This document shows, one piece after another, positions 47,100 through 57,640 of a DNA stretch of 64,000 nt (position 1 is the stretch's first letter; each line of letters opens with the position of its first letter). The translations under genes and the position numbers were made by a program. This stretch comes from Hoplostethus atlanticus (taxonomy: Eukaryota > Chordata > Actinopteri > Trachichthyiformes > Trachichthyidae): assembly GCA_034670405.1 (NCBI GenBank), contig JAXDDX010000300.1, positions 1 to 64,000 on the forward strand. The letters run 5' to 3'. Below the pieces are notes generated by a model that did not search any database, was not told where the DNA came from, and saw only the letters and a list, made by a program, of their open reading frames with translations.

Positions 47100-47760
47100 G
47101 AGGTTGGTTTGTGTCCCTAACTAACAAACAGTGAACTAACATAATATAGTACATTATGGCTAGGACTGGGTTTATCTCAATCATAGGGACTCAGTGTGAC
47201 AGCAAACAGTGGTTCACCTTCATACCACTCTACCTGACTCCAGGCAATATTTGCCTAGCATAGATGTCAAGGTCTGATGGAATCGCTCCAACACAAGAGA
47301 TTTGAGGAGGTAAGCACTTGACTTTTGATGTTTGATTGACAGTTCAGTTCTGACACGACCTGAGTGAACACATTAGAGACACAAAGTTTCACTTTCACTA
47401 TGATTCTGGCCTTGAATATGCATAATGGAATTGCATCGGGGTAGCGTGTGACAGTACACTTGGGGTGGGGGGGGGGGTTTACCATCTGATGCTAAGTCAT
47501 CAGATGTAGGAGGAATCCATTTGCACATCAAAACACCATCATCAAAGACATAAGCTGACCATGAATTTGTTGTACGTGGTGTTGTTGGGCACTAAAAACT
47601 CACAGGCAAAGGCATCTCTGCTTCCGCAGGCAACAAATTCAGACACAGTGTTTCCAGGGTTTTCTACCAAAGGGACTGCTTGCTTAACACTGCAGTCCTC
47701 GAACAAAGTCATGAATGCATCTAAGAGATCCACTATCTCACCTAGTTTACGAGATTATTA
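47100..47760 (-). pseudogene. Gypsy B integrase remnants
   Basis: Minus frame 47485-47267 carries CTVTRYPDAIPL, matching the core of Gypsy integrase between its first two catalytic residues. Just upstream on that strand is DDGVLMCKWIPP, from the RNase H-integrase junction, so several hundred bases of zinc-finger and core sequence are deleted between. A G-run is at about 47467-47477. The frame 47733-47542 is unassigned. Confidence 0.7.
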
Positions 47761-48080
47761 TGATGGGAACTTTTGGGAGATCTGACTCTTGTCTGAATTT
47801 GTGGCTGAAGTAGAATCGCGATATACTTTAAAAGTTAAAAGCATGTATTTGTGGGTTAGAATTAATTAATCTGTGAGAACAGCAAAGTTATGGATGTGAC
47901 TTTCTGTTCATTTAGATTGACTACTATTTTGTCTGACAGCCACTTTTTAAGTTCCTCCAACAAAACAAGTTCATAAAGCTGCTCCAAATCACCCTTTCTG
48001 TGCACGGACTTCACATAGATTTGGTTTGCAGTTTTTTTTCACTCTTCCTAAATCTTGGCCGGTAGGCCTCTGGGACAAGC

Positions 48081-48601
48081 TCAAACTATATCATGATTCA
48101 AACTTTCCTCATTAGATAAGTATGCACACATTTCCTGAGCACCCACTACTTTGCATTGTAAGAGCAGAGACCACACATCTTTAGGCCAACGCAAAGTGGC
48201 TGTGATACATTCATTACCAGTGAAATAGGAATCAACCTCAGCTGCTCTGAAAGGTGGAACGAAGGTAATATGCCTACTGACATCAAAATGAGAATCAGCA
48301 GGAGAGGCAGGTTGTTGGGTCACAGGAAAAGAGGCAGGGGGTGACTGACACTGAGAGGTGTAGAAACCATAGTTTGCCCTTGTGCTCTTTCTAATTCAAG
48401 AGCTCTCAGCCGCAGCTGCAATAGTTCAATCTCTTTATTCTTTGCTACCAATTCCATCTCCTTAAGGCAGAGCACCAACCTTAAATCCTTAGTAGTCATT
48501 CTAGCCCGTACCACCAGATCGATGCTTGGAGTTGATGCGGGAGCCTCCGTCCCCATTTTCACATCCACCTCCATCAATGCAACACCGCTAGCCATCAACA
48601 C
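48081..48601 (-). pseudogene. Gypsy B gag
   Basis: Two overlapping minus-strand frames. 48601-48320 has a charged, leucine-rich coiled segment (LRLRALELERA). 48323-48081 has FVPPFRAAEVDSYFTG and WPKDVWSLLLQCKVVG, conserved in the capsid part of fish Gypsy gag (a SCAN-like fold in some relatives). A frameshift near 48320 separates them. Upstream at 48868-48953 is an LTR end shared with 46261-46310. Confidence 0.8.
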
Positions 48602-48867
48602 AGGTTTAGGAAATCTCTTTCTCTACCAACTTCTTCTCAGACAATATCTTCTCTATCTAAGCCTTGTGTGCAAGGCATAGTGGCATCAAAGAAGCTTGCA
48701 ATTAACAACAAATCAGCTTTTGTGTATCACTCCAATTTATCAGGTGTAGAATTTGTAGTGAACTCATCTAATTCTACAATACTCCTCCACATACAAAGAA
48801 AAACTGCCACAAAAACAGCATAACTCACCGTCAACACAGGCAAGCAAACGGCGAACCCCCAACTTCA

Positions 48868-48953
48868 TGTTATGCCACCATGGTCTAGGGAAATGGAGGA
48901 ACAACAAGGAGCAAAGATAGGCCCTTCCTTTCCCTGTTCCAAATTTTTGTTTG
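48868..48953 (-). repeat. Gypsy B LTR end, truncated
   Basis: Minus strand: GGGAACAGGGAAAGGAAG, then CCTATCTTT, ending in GGCATAACA, as at 46315-46261. Only about 85 bp of LTR remain, adjoining the leader of the gag at 48601. Confidence 0.65.
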
Positions 48954-50093
48954 TTGGAAGCTCACAGCTAAAATAACGTGAAAAAAGGGGTGGGTTGGCG
49001 CATCTTCAACTTATCCATTTGACAACATATTGGAGATTAGCCTACCAGCTAGCTAACATTACACAATGGAGAGTGACGTCGCACTTTGGTGATAGAGCAT
49101 TTTTTTGTGTTCCAACTGTTAGCTGATAACTGGAGGTGAGCTGGTATATGGTTCCCCACCAATATTGCTCAAGGTCCCTGGAGTGTGTGCGCAAAGCCTC
49201 TTTTTGGATGGCATTAATTTTACAGGAGGAGGCGGGGTAATGTAATCGTATCTGTAATTTTAGTCGTGCCCAAATCTGCCATCTCAGTAATTTTTATGGA
49301 CTCTATACACTCCTGCCAGCCTCCTGTAAAATGGCCAGTAAAAATAAGCTCAGGTAAAATGACTCCCGTCCGAACTGACATCCCTGAGATTTTTGGCGAA
49401 TATTGATAATTTCCTTTGGGAAAGGACACAACTGTGGTCCAGTTGTGACTTTTCTTCGCTCTTGCAGCCATGCTGTATTGCTATTGTTCAAGCATTTCTG
49501 CGTCAATTGCAGAAGTTACTTACGACGCATCGCACATTTTTGGTGTGATGATAAGGTGTAAATGGAGAAGACATTCCCATCTGTAATACTCCCATCTATA
49601 TTGGAGACCAATCTCTTACCCTGGGCAAACTGTCCATTAACTTTACAGATGTCCTTAACAACTACTGAAAACGAATAGGGCTTAAGTGTGTGTGCACATG
49701 TGCAACGCGTGTATGTGTGCTCACACACACATACGTGTGTTGGGTTTGCATCTCTCCCACCTTTCTACTGCTCATTACCAAATCCAGCAGAAATGCCATT
49801 GAAAAATAAACTTACCATTTAAAAAGGAATAATACATCAGAAAGTGTATCAGAGCAGTGTGCGTAAAGTGAAATCCATCGCTCGTCATCCAGTATTCATC
49901 AACCTACATGTAGAGCTTTTCCTCCCATTCAAGGAGAGGCCAAAGCACTTTGACTCCTGCAAAATGAATGGCATCAGCTTTTAAAAGCTCATTAAAGGGC
50001 TGACGACTTCTTGACACAGGAGAGAAAGAAAGCTTTGCGCAAAGTCCTTGTTGGAGGAGGTAGAAATATAATAAAGACAAGGAAGAAATAAGA

Positions 50094-50095
<2 letters not shown>
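48954..50095. other. Unassigned DNA
   Basis: No gene recognised. An 83-codon minus frame (49471-49220) has no known motif. AGGAGG-type sequences near 49222 and 49322 are partly inverted, which could reflect a small MITE, but ends were not defined. Confidence 0.35.
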
Positions 50096-50100
<5 letters not shown>

Positions 50101-50145
<45 letters not shown>

Positions 50146-50312
50146 AGAGAGAAGAGAGAGAAAACACATGAGGAAGCCTGGAGAGTATATGCTACAGCTA
50201 CACACCTTCACTACATCAAGGTTGTGCTGTACAGAACATGAATGCTTTTTATTTTTTACTTTGTCCTCTGTCAAAGTGCAATTTGAAATTCTGCTTTGCT
50301 TTGCCATGTGAT

Positions 50313-50396
<84 letters not shown>
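50101..50396. repeat. Two long (GT)n microsatellites
   Basis: GT tracts at 50101-50135 and about 50317-50396, the second about 80 bp without interruption and the longest in the window. Confidence 0.95.
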
Positions 50397-50397
<1 letters not shown>

Positions 50398-52625
50398 AGT
50401 GGCCATCCTAGGGCAAACAATAGATTTAAAAAAAAGCAAATAAGCGTTATTAATTTGTTTTTATCTAATTTGTTTTATTATTAGCTCGCTGCTATTAGCT
50501 ATTTAAAGAAAGCTATAAAACTATAAAAATAAGTATTATTCACCTACTTTCACACAAATTCCACATTTGTTAAACCATTTTACTAAATCCGCCAGTACGC
50601 TGTCTATCCATAAATCACAGTAAATTCAGGTGAACTTCAGGAAATACAGTTTTGTGAAAATCTAGATTGTTATGGTTATGGTTAGAGTTTTTATTGTTTT
50701 TATATTAGAACATTAAAGGCCCAAACACACTGGTTTAATTTGCTCCGCTTGACCAAAAGTGGCGTGTCAAACCACATTGAACTGGAGCGTCAAAACACTG
50801 ACCAAAGCAGCTAATATGGATGGAAGAAGAATGGAAGAATGGAAGAAAAGCTCATTAACAAGATCCAAAAACACACTGTGATATATGACCACAGATCAGA
50901 AATATAATATAATCGACCTCACCAGTGTGTGTTGGGGATTCGGTGCATGCATTGTGGGGACTTGGTGTGATGTTTCTTTCAGAGGGAAAATAAAATGCTT
51001 TTGAATAGAATGTTACATTTTGTATGAGAAGTCAGCGTGGGTTTGTCATTTTGTGTCTATAGTTTGGGGAAAAATGTACAATGATTTCAGGAGATGTTTG
51101 AAATACAGGCTAAGTAAAGATGCAAGTTACTAACGTTTTCTTACAGTCACTTACAAACCAAATCTGTGCAAATAAAAACTTAGCAACAGAGGTAAAAATT
51201 GCTTCAATCCGTCAACAATGACTGTAGCAATAGCACAGAGTAGCACATCTAGCAAGCATCTCACTGTTTCCCTCAGACAACAAATAAAAGGTGCAATTAA
51301 GTCTGCAGAGAATAGATAGAGGTTTTACCTTGGAATGGTTTAGGGCTGAATACACAGCACATATATAGTATATTCTGATCAAAGAATGATGCCTTCTCTC
51401 TTCTCTCTCTCTCTGTGCGATTGATCCTCAGGCGGGCTTGTTTGCTTGTTTTCACCTACAAGGTATTCAAGCCCCCTGCTTTGTGCCATGTGAGAGAATG
51501 AAGGAATAAAGCTGCTATTCAGACTAGAGATGACGCTAAATGAAGGGAGCACATTTGCATTATTATATGTACACATCAGGCTTTTATGTGTGTGTGCAGT
51601 GCAGTGCTTTAATTGCCACTGTTTAACCTGAGGTTACAAAACCGAGACCAATGAATGCATTTTGAATGCAAGGAAAAAACACTTGACTTGTCTGCAATTC
51701 AGGATTTTGTAGTTTTGAGTAATAATGTGCACAGTTTTTCATAACGCGTTTCAGAAAGCGTCTATGCAAATACGCACTTGAGAATGTGAAAGAGGCTTGT
51801 GAAAAAGTAAAACACATGAATCACAAGGCCACAAAAGGTAAAACGGCGTAGACATCTGAGAGACAATCACCAAAAAGCAGAAAGCGCCCACAATTCAAAC
51901 TCCGACATTTAATTCAACTTAGCAGCTATTGAGGAGTACCTAAGGACATAATTAGGAGTCTTATTAATGTCTGTTGGTCTTGCCAAGGTGAGCCAAGTCA
52001 GGAAAGTGTCTTACAAGGGCAAAATCCACTACTGGGTCTTTTATGTCGTCTTTTCTATGTCTTTTCTATGGGGATGCCAGGCTTGTCTGTGGTGAATAGC
52101 TTGTTTCTTTCATAGTGTAAGAATTGAATGTATTCTCTGTGTGCGTGTGTGCATGTGTGCGTGTGTGCGCGCACGTGCGTGCATGTGTGTGTGTTGTAAA
52201 AGAAATACATGGAGTGTGCAATGCACCTTGGCACACACACACAAGCATACATATGCATACACTCAGCCAAATACGCACACTCACATCTGCACTACTTAAT
52301 CCACTCAAATGTTAAATTTCATCTAATAAAAATCATCTTAATCAGCTCTCAGTCAGGTCACCTGGCCTGACACACACACATGCATGCTGGCACAAAGACA
52401 TGCATGTGCACACATGGTGAAACACACAGTTGAGGAGACAAACACACAGACACACACCTAAACATGCAAAAAGAGGTAGATTTACGTACGTATGCACACA
52501 AACACACACACACAAATGTAGACACACACATTCACACATACCTGCATGCATGCACACACACTTACACACTGTTTGTGCAGTAATTTCCCCCTGATATTCA
52601 CCACCAGGGAGTGAAATGCTGGGTT

Positions 52626-52680
<55 letters not shown>

Positions 52681-53760
52681 ACACAGCTGAGAAATTCTAG
52701 GAACTCCTGTTAGTTTAAACCAGGAAGTGACGGACAACTCCAGTGAAGACAACATAAACAGAACCAGTCTAGATAAACAGATAAGAGATCGAACTCTGTT
52801 CCCAAAGAAAGCTGCAGATACAGCAGCACTTCTTCCTGTACTGTGGTAACATTAATGATGTTATATTTATACCTGCTTAAATTTCTTCAACTTATATTCA
52901 CTCACACCCCTCCCTTTATATAGAGAATGTAGCGTATGACCCTGCTTCCCTCAAAAGGGCCCCCATCTTGGCCTCCCAGCAAAATTGTTGTTTCAGATAT
53001 GGGTTTTTTTCAGCCTATGTATTTGCTGGATTTTAAAGTATGTAGACACAACAGATAACAAATAAACATTAAATTAACAAAAAAATAGCCAGAACCACAA
53101 TTTTAATAATAATATGAAAGCATCTCCAAATACTTAAAATAAAATAAAACATAGTTGAAGTTTATTCAGCGAATCACCGCAACAGACCAACTGCAGATCA
53201 ATAGCATGCAGGAAATATGACAGTGAGCAGGAACCTTGACAGGGCAGTAAACTTTTTTTGTAAACAGCTTTCAGTAGAGAGATAACACAACAATGATGGA
53301 TTTTTAGAGAGGAGTGAAATTTGTGAAACTCCTGGTGCCTTCTTGGTAATTCATGGAAAAACTGGATGTGCACACATAAAGGCTAAAATAAAATAAAACG
53401 TTTTACAGTAATTCAAGGATTTTGAAAGGGAGTTTTGCAAACAAAAGTGTTAGATTTTGCACCATTTTTCTAATTTTTTTGCATAGAAAGTCAAGTCAGG
53501 TCAATGGGAAAAAAAAACTACTAATGTGGCACTGAGGAGATACCAAAAGAGAAACCAAGTCATATATAAGCACTTCCTAAGCAAGCATACTGCATATTAT
53601 AGAAAATATTTAGTGCTCGGATGAAATTGAAATATATCTGAATATCTTGTTCACACCATTTAGTAAGGTTTTCTCAAATTGTTGTCACACCAGATATTTC
53701 ATTCAAATGTTAACACATGTATGTTCCTAATACACAGTGTGAACAACTAATACCAGATAT
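50397..53760. other. Unassigned DNA with microsatellites and possible CNE
   Basis: No gene recognised. Simple repeats lie at 52141-52195 and 52340-52560 (CA/GT-rich, interrupted) and about 52628-52683 (perfect CA). The stretch 51540-52000 has two POU octamers (ATTTGCAT at 51553, ATGCAAAT at 51764) and homeodomain-like ATAATTAG, in complex sequence unlike its repeat-rich surroundings. Confidence 0.4.
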
Positions 53761-53763
53761 TGA

Positions 53764-54372
53764 CTAAATTACTGTATATGGTCCTCTATGCGTGATAGAC
53801 GATGGGCAAACTGTGGCCTTAATGGGAGAGTAGCACTTTCTAAACCACTTCTGTGTAACGTGTAAACGTTTAGCATGGGCTAAACAATACCAAAATTTCA
53901 CTGTTGACGACTGGAAGAAAGTCTTGTTTACAGATTGATCAAAATTGCAGAGGCATGCCATCCCTTCTGGCTTAAAGTTGTGTGGAAGAGGATTGGAAGA
54001 GGATTCATTTTCCAGCAGGACAATGCCAGGCCTATTTGAAGTCCAAGGAAGAGCAAGGAGTGCTAACTTGCATGGCTTTCCCTCCACGGTCACCAGACCT
54101 CAACCCCATTGAACAGCATGAAAAGGGAAAGGCAAAACATACTGTAATATAACACTGTCACAAGACACTTTCTGGGATGCTCTAAAAGAGTGCTGGAATA
54201 ATGTGGATTCTCAAATTCTGAAAAATCTTGTAGAATTGATGCCAGACAGAGTGCAAACTGTGATTAAGGCAAATGATGGACATACCAAATATTGAGAAAT
54301 TTTGTATTAACAATTTTTTATCTTTTTTGAGAAATATCATTTGACTAGTCTGACTTTTGGACCCCACTGTAT
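53764..54372 (+). pseudogene. Tc1/mariner transposase remnant
   Basis: The codons, in changing frames, include WKKVL/EESLV-like sequence near 53925, QQDNA at 54013-54027 (with the second catalytic Asp) and DLNPIE at 54096-54113 (around the catalytic Glu), followed by CWNNVDSQ and LMPDRVQTVIKANDGHTKY near 54195-54290. The right end reads TTTTGGACCCCACTG then TA, as in fish Tc1-like elements. The DNA-binding N-terminus and left terminal repeat are missing. Confidence 0.8.
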
Positions 54373-54491
54373 ATATAATTAGACACAGTCAAGCAGGCTC
54401 TGCCCATTGACTTGAGTGAAGCCTGTTTTGCTTGCTATTTCCCATAATTCCCAGAGTGTGATGTCACTGCACTATCGGAAGGATTCTGGGT

Positions 54492-55192
54492 TAGGGCTGT
54501 CAAACGATGGTTCGATATTCGAATGCTATTCGAATTGTAAAAAAAAAAGACATTCGAATCTGAAAATTAACATTCGAAAAAAATGCAGCGTCTCTTTATC
54601 GCAGATAAAAGTGTCTTGTCTTCCTTTCAACTTGGGTTGTGTTAAACCAAAAATAAATCTCGCATTTTAATGTCTCCTCTGTTGAACATGAAGTCGCTGC
54701 ATACAGGTTGTTGCTTTGCTTGTACTGGAAGGACACGTGACGGCACGTTCATTTAATAGCGGATTGAAAATAAAATGTAGCCATATTCTTTGAGCTGAAA
54801 AGAGGCAATAATTCAATAACAGAATGGCAGAGAGTTCGGGAACAAGCTCGGCCGCGGAGAGAGTGATTAGCACTCTGAGTAATCTGAAAAGCCCCGTTTG
54901 GAAGTACTTCGGTTTTTGGTTAGTGAACGGCAAAATTGTGGAACCTTGAGACAAAGTTGTATGCAAGCTATGTAAGCTACAGATGGCCTTTACCTATACT
55001 AGTTATGTCTCTCGTTGTATTGGTTTGCCCTCTTGTGGACATAACGCGCAATAACACAGCCTGAAAGTTGGTAAAATTTTGACATGTAATTCAACATTTA
55101 AAATTGTAATAGATATTCGAATATATTCGAACTTATGTGTTTTTTCAGAAGGAATATTCAAACATAATTTTTGGCCAATGTTGACAGCCCTA
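54492..55192 (+). mobile_element. hAT element with BED remnant
   Basis: Ends TAGGGCTGTCAA and TTGACAGCCCTA are inverted repeats, with a perfect 8-bp duplication TTCTGGGT at 54484-54491 and 55193-55200. ATTCGAA repeats lie near both ends. In the body at 54824-55000 the plus strand encodes MAESSGTSSAAERV, then SPVWKYFGF and VVCKLCKLQ, the start of a BED finger with its first two cysteines and no histidines. The rest of the transposase is absent. The 701-bp copy is non-autonomous. Confidence 0.9.
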
Positions 55193-56324
55193 TTCTGGGT
55201 ACAGGAGTCGTTCAGCCAATTCTGACATGAAAACCAATCAGGATCTAGCCAGGTGTCAAGCAAAGATGGCGTGACGACAGATGTAAACAAAGGTAGCGGG
55301 TCTTACTTACACAGTAAGTGAACGTTTTGAAAGCAGTGTTTATTTCAACAATCTCTCTTGCCTTACGCCCTCTAGAATGGTGACATATCTTCTCGATGGT
55401 CTCGATGCAAGCCTCTCTGACATCAGAGAAGATGCATTTGTTGATGAGCTTGTCCCAGTTCACTTTGGAGAAGCAGGTTACTGTAAAGTGTGGCTTCACG
55501 TGTGTTTCTGCAGTAGTGGTTCACAAGGCAGAAGGTGAGCTCACACAATTACAGTCTATGGCTTCTTCCTCTGACCCCAGGGTGCCTTTCTGAGGTAGAT
55601 TAGTGGCTTTCAACCCCTGGCCTCCTGTAAGGGGTTCCACTAGGACCAGCAGCCATAGTTATGGATGCCTCCAAGCCAGGCTGAGGTGCTGTCTGGGAAG
55701 GATGCCCACTTCAGGGCCTGTGGGGCCCCTTGTTGAAGGGGATGAACCTTGTCGAGATGGAGGCGATGTTTCATGCCCTGCTTCGCTTCCTTTTGATGGT
55801 CCAGGAGAAGCATGTCATCATTGGGACAGACTGGTGGGACCCAAAGGGACATTGGGGGTAGACACCTTGGCGAACTAGTGGCCTCAAGCTCTTTTCCTCC
55901 ATTTCCTATCCTGCCAGTTGATCTAGCGAGGATAATTGCCTTCTTGCTTGCCATTGCCACTGCAGGGCACGTGAGTGATTTGCCTGTACACCGCTCATGT
56001 CTGTGGCTGGGTGAAAAGGTCTCTGCCATGTCTCTTCTTTTTAATCCTGCTTTTTGATCTAAGATCCTCCCTCATATATTTGTTTCCTGGCCATTGGTTT
56101 CAGAAGCTTTTCATCCTCCCCTCAGTTAGGCTGCACTTGTGGTGCAATCCACTAGGGGTGTGTCTGACTCATGGGCTTTATTTCAGTTTGCTACATTGTA
56201 GTGATGGGAAGACCGACTCTTTTAACTAACTCGATTCTTTTGAGCCGTCCGATAGAAGTGAATCGATTCCGAATTGACTCATTATTATTCACCAATAAAA
56301 ATTGACAGTGAGGTGATAACTAAT

Positions 56325-56395
56325 ACTATATAAGGTTTGAACCAACAACCCTTAGCATGAGAGCCTGATGTTCTACTAACTGAGCTAAAGAGCAC
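56325..56395 (-). other. tRNA-like degenerate sequence
   Basis: On the minus strand it has a box A-like TAGCTCAGTTAGTAGAAC and box B-like GGTTCAAACC at about tRNA spacing. The acceptor ends do not pair, so it is a pseudo-tRNA or SINE head, not a functional tRNA. Confidence 0.5.
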
Positions 56396-56604
56396 CACCC
56401 CCTGGCAATCCAGACGTGCAAAAAACCACATATACCACAACTGTAAAACACCAAATAACCCACAGGCCAATGACAATAATAACATTTATAGTATTTACAG
56501 AGTATTGCTATTCATTTCATTTTATTTAGTGTGCTCTTGACTTTCTTTTTCTAATTGAGACAGTTTTGTTGACAATGTTAAAAGTTAATTTGGGTTTATT
56601 GTTT

Positions 56605-57126
56605 ACCCAATTACCAGTTAATTTATTAAACAACATCTTAAACATTACAAAAACTGTTGTCAATGTGTGCAGAATAGATCACTAGATTATTACATTGGCC
56701 TTCCTCACGATCCAATATGGCTCCTTGATCCAGCGGGTACGCGGAAGTCTAGTCTCTCTCGCTCAGCCGAGTGAGCGGAAGGGCCGACTGAACCGGCTCA
56801 GCAGTTCACTTAGCGGGTTAGTCGGTCCTTCCGGTCACTCAGCTCACCAGTTCACTGAGCGGGTTAGTCGGTCCTTCCGCTCACTCGGCTCAGCAGTTCA
56901 CTGAGCGGCTCAGTCGGCCCTTCCGCTCAATGAGCTCAGCGGTTCACGTGATCCGATGAACAAGAGAGACTAGACTTCCATGTACTGTACCTGCCGGATC
57001 AAGGAGCCATATTGGATCGTGAAAAAGGCCATTGTAATAATGTCATAATCTATTCTGCACACATTGACAACAGTTTTTATAATGTTTAAGATGTTGTTGG
57101 TGATTGTTTTAATAAATTAACTGGTT
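56605..57126. repeat. Long inverted repeat (hairpin) in hAT
   Basis: The left arm holds AACAACATCTTAAACATTAC and GATCCAATATGGCTCCTTGA; the right arm has their complements, TCAAGGAGCCATATTGGATC and TTTAAGATGTTGTT. Arms are about 140-190 nt with small differences and one inserted stretch near 57100. The loop contains the tandem repeats at 56796-56954. Confidence 0.9.
56796..56954 (+). repeat. 46-bp tandem repeats (3.4 copies)
   Basis: Units 56796-56841, 56842-56887 and 56888-56933, with a partial fourth, begin GCTCAGCAGTTCACT or a close variant and contain GTCGGTCCTTCCG. An inverted partial unit sits just upstream (about 56757-56795), so the repeats themselves extend the hairpin. Confidence 0.9.
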
Positions 57127-57640
57127 ATTGTTTTAATAAATTAACTGCTGAATTTTTTAATGAATACTTTTTTTTATTATTCGCTGCTATAACCGCTGCT
57201 GAATCGATTCAGTTGCGTGTGTGAGTTGAATCAACTCACTCACTTAACTGATTTGGTTCTTTTGAACGATTTGTTCGCGAATCGGCCATCACTACTACAT
57301 TGGACAATAACTGTGCGGCATCTGGCTAGGCTCCATCTCTGACCTTTGCCAGGTTTTATCATTTGAATATGGCATCATCATCAGTGGCCTCGTCTGTCCT
57401 TGGGGCAGGGGAGCACCCTTGATATGTCTCCACCGCACACTGTTTTGGGTTTTTCACTTGGTTGTGTTATCCATTTTTCCATTAAACCTTATGTTTGGAT
57501 GTGTTTCCTCTAATTTTGTGAGAATTAGAACCTTGTACTCCATTTCCAAAGAGTGTGTTTAATAAAACACTATATTTTGAACTGCAATGCATGTCATGCC
57601 CTTGTTTGCCCCACTATATCCCCCTCTTGACCTAATTTGC

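Larger units (their letters stand above)
56199..57294. mobile_element. hAT-type element containing a large hairpin
   Basis: It starts TAGTGATGGG and ends CCATCACTA, with a perfect 8-bp duplication CTACATTG at 56191-56198 and 57295-57302. It is inserted in the DIRS recombinase, whose frame continues on both sides. It has no coding sequence. The interior is a long inverted repeat (about 56605-56795 against 56950-57126) enclosing 46-bp tandem repeats. A degenerate tRNA-like stretch lies at about 56325-56395 (minus). Confidence 0.9.
55600..57640 (+). pseudogene. DIRS-type retroelement remnant (RNase H, tyrosine recombinase)
   Basis: At 55650-55800 the codons read IVMDASKPG and GLWGPLLKGMNLVEMEAM, matching RNase H of DIRS elements. 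At 55900-56060 FLLAIATAGHVSDLPVHRS matches the recombinase N-terminal part. At 56140-56190 STRGVSDSWALFQ holds the conserved recombinase Arg, and after the inserted hAT (57303 onward) LDNNCAASGWAS and a FARFYHL-like sequence carry on toward the C-terminus. DIRS elements integrate with a tyrosine recombinase rather than an integrase. Stops and deletions make it inactive. Confidence 0.7.
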
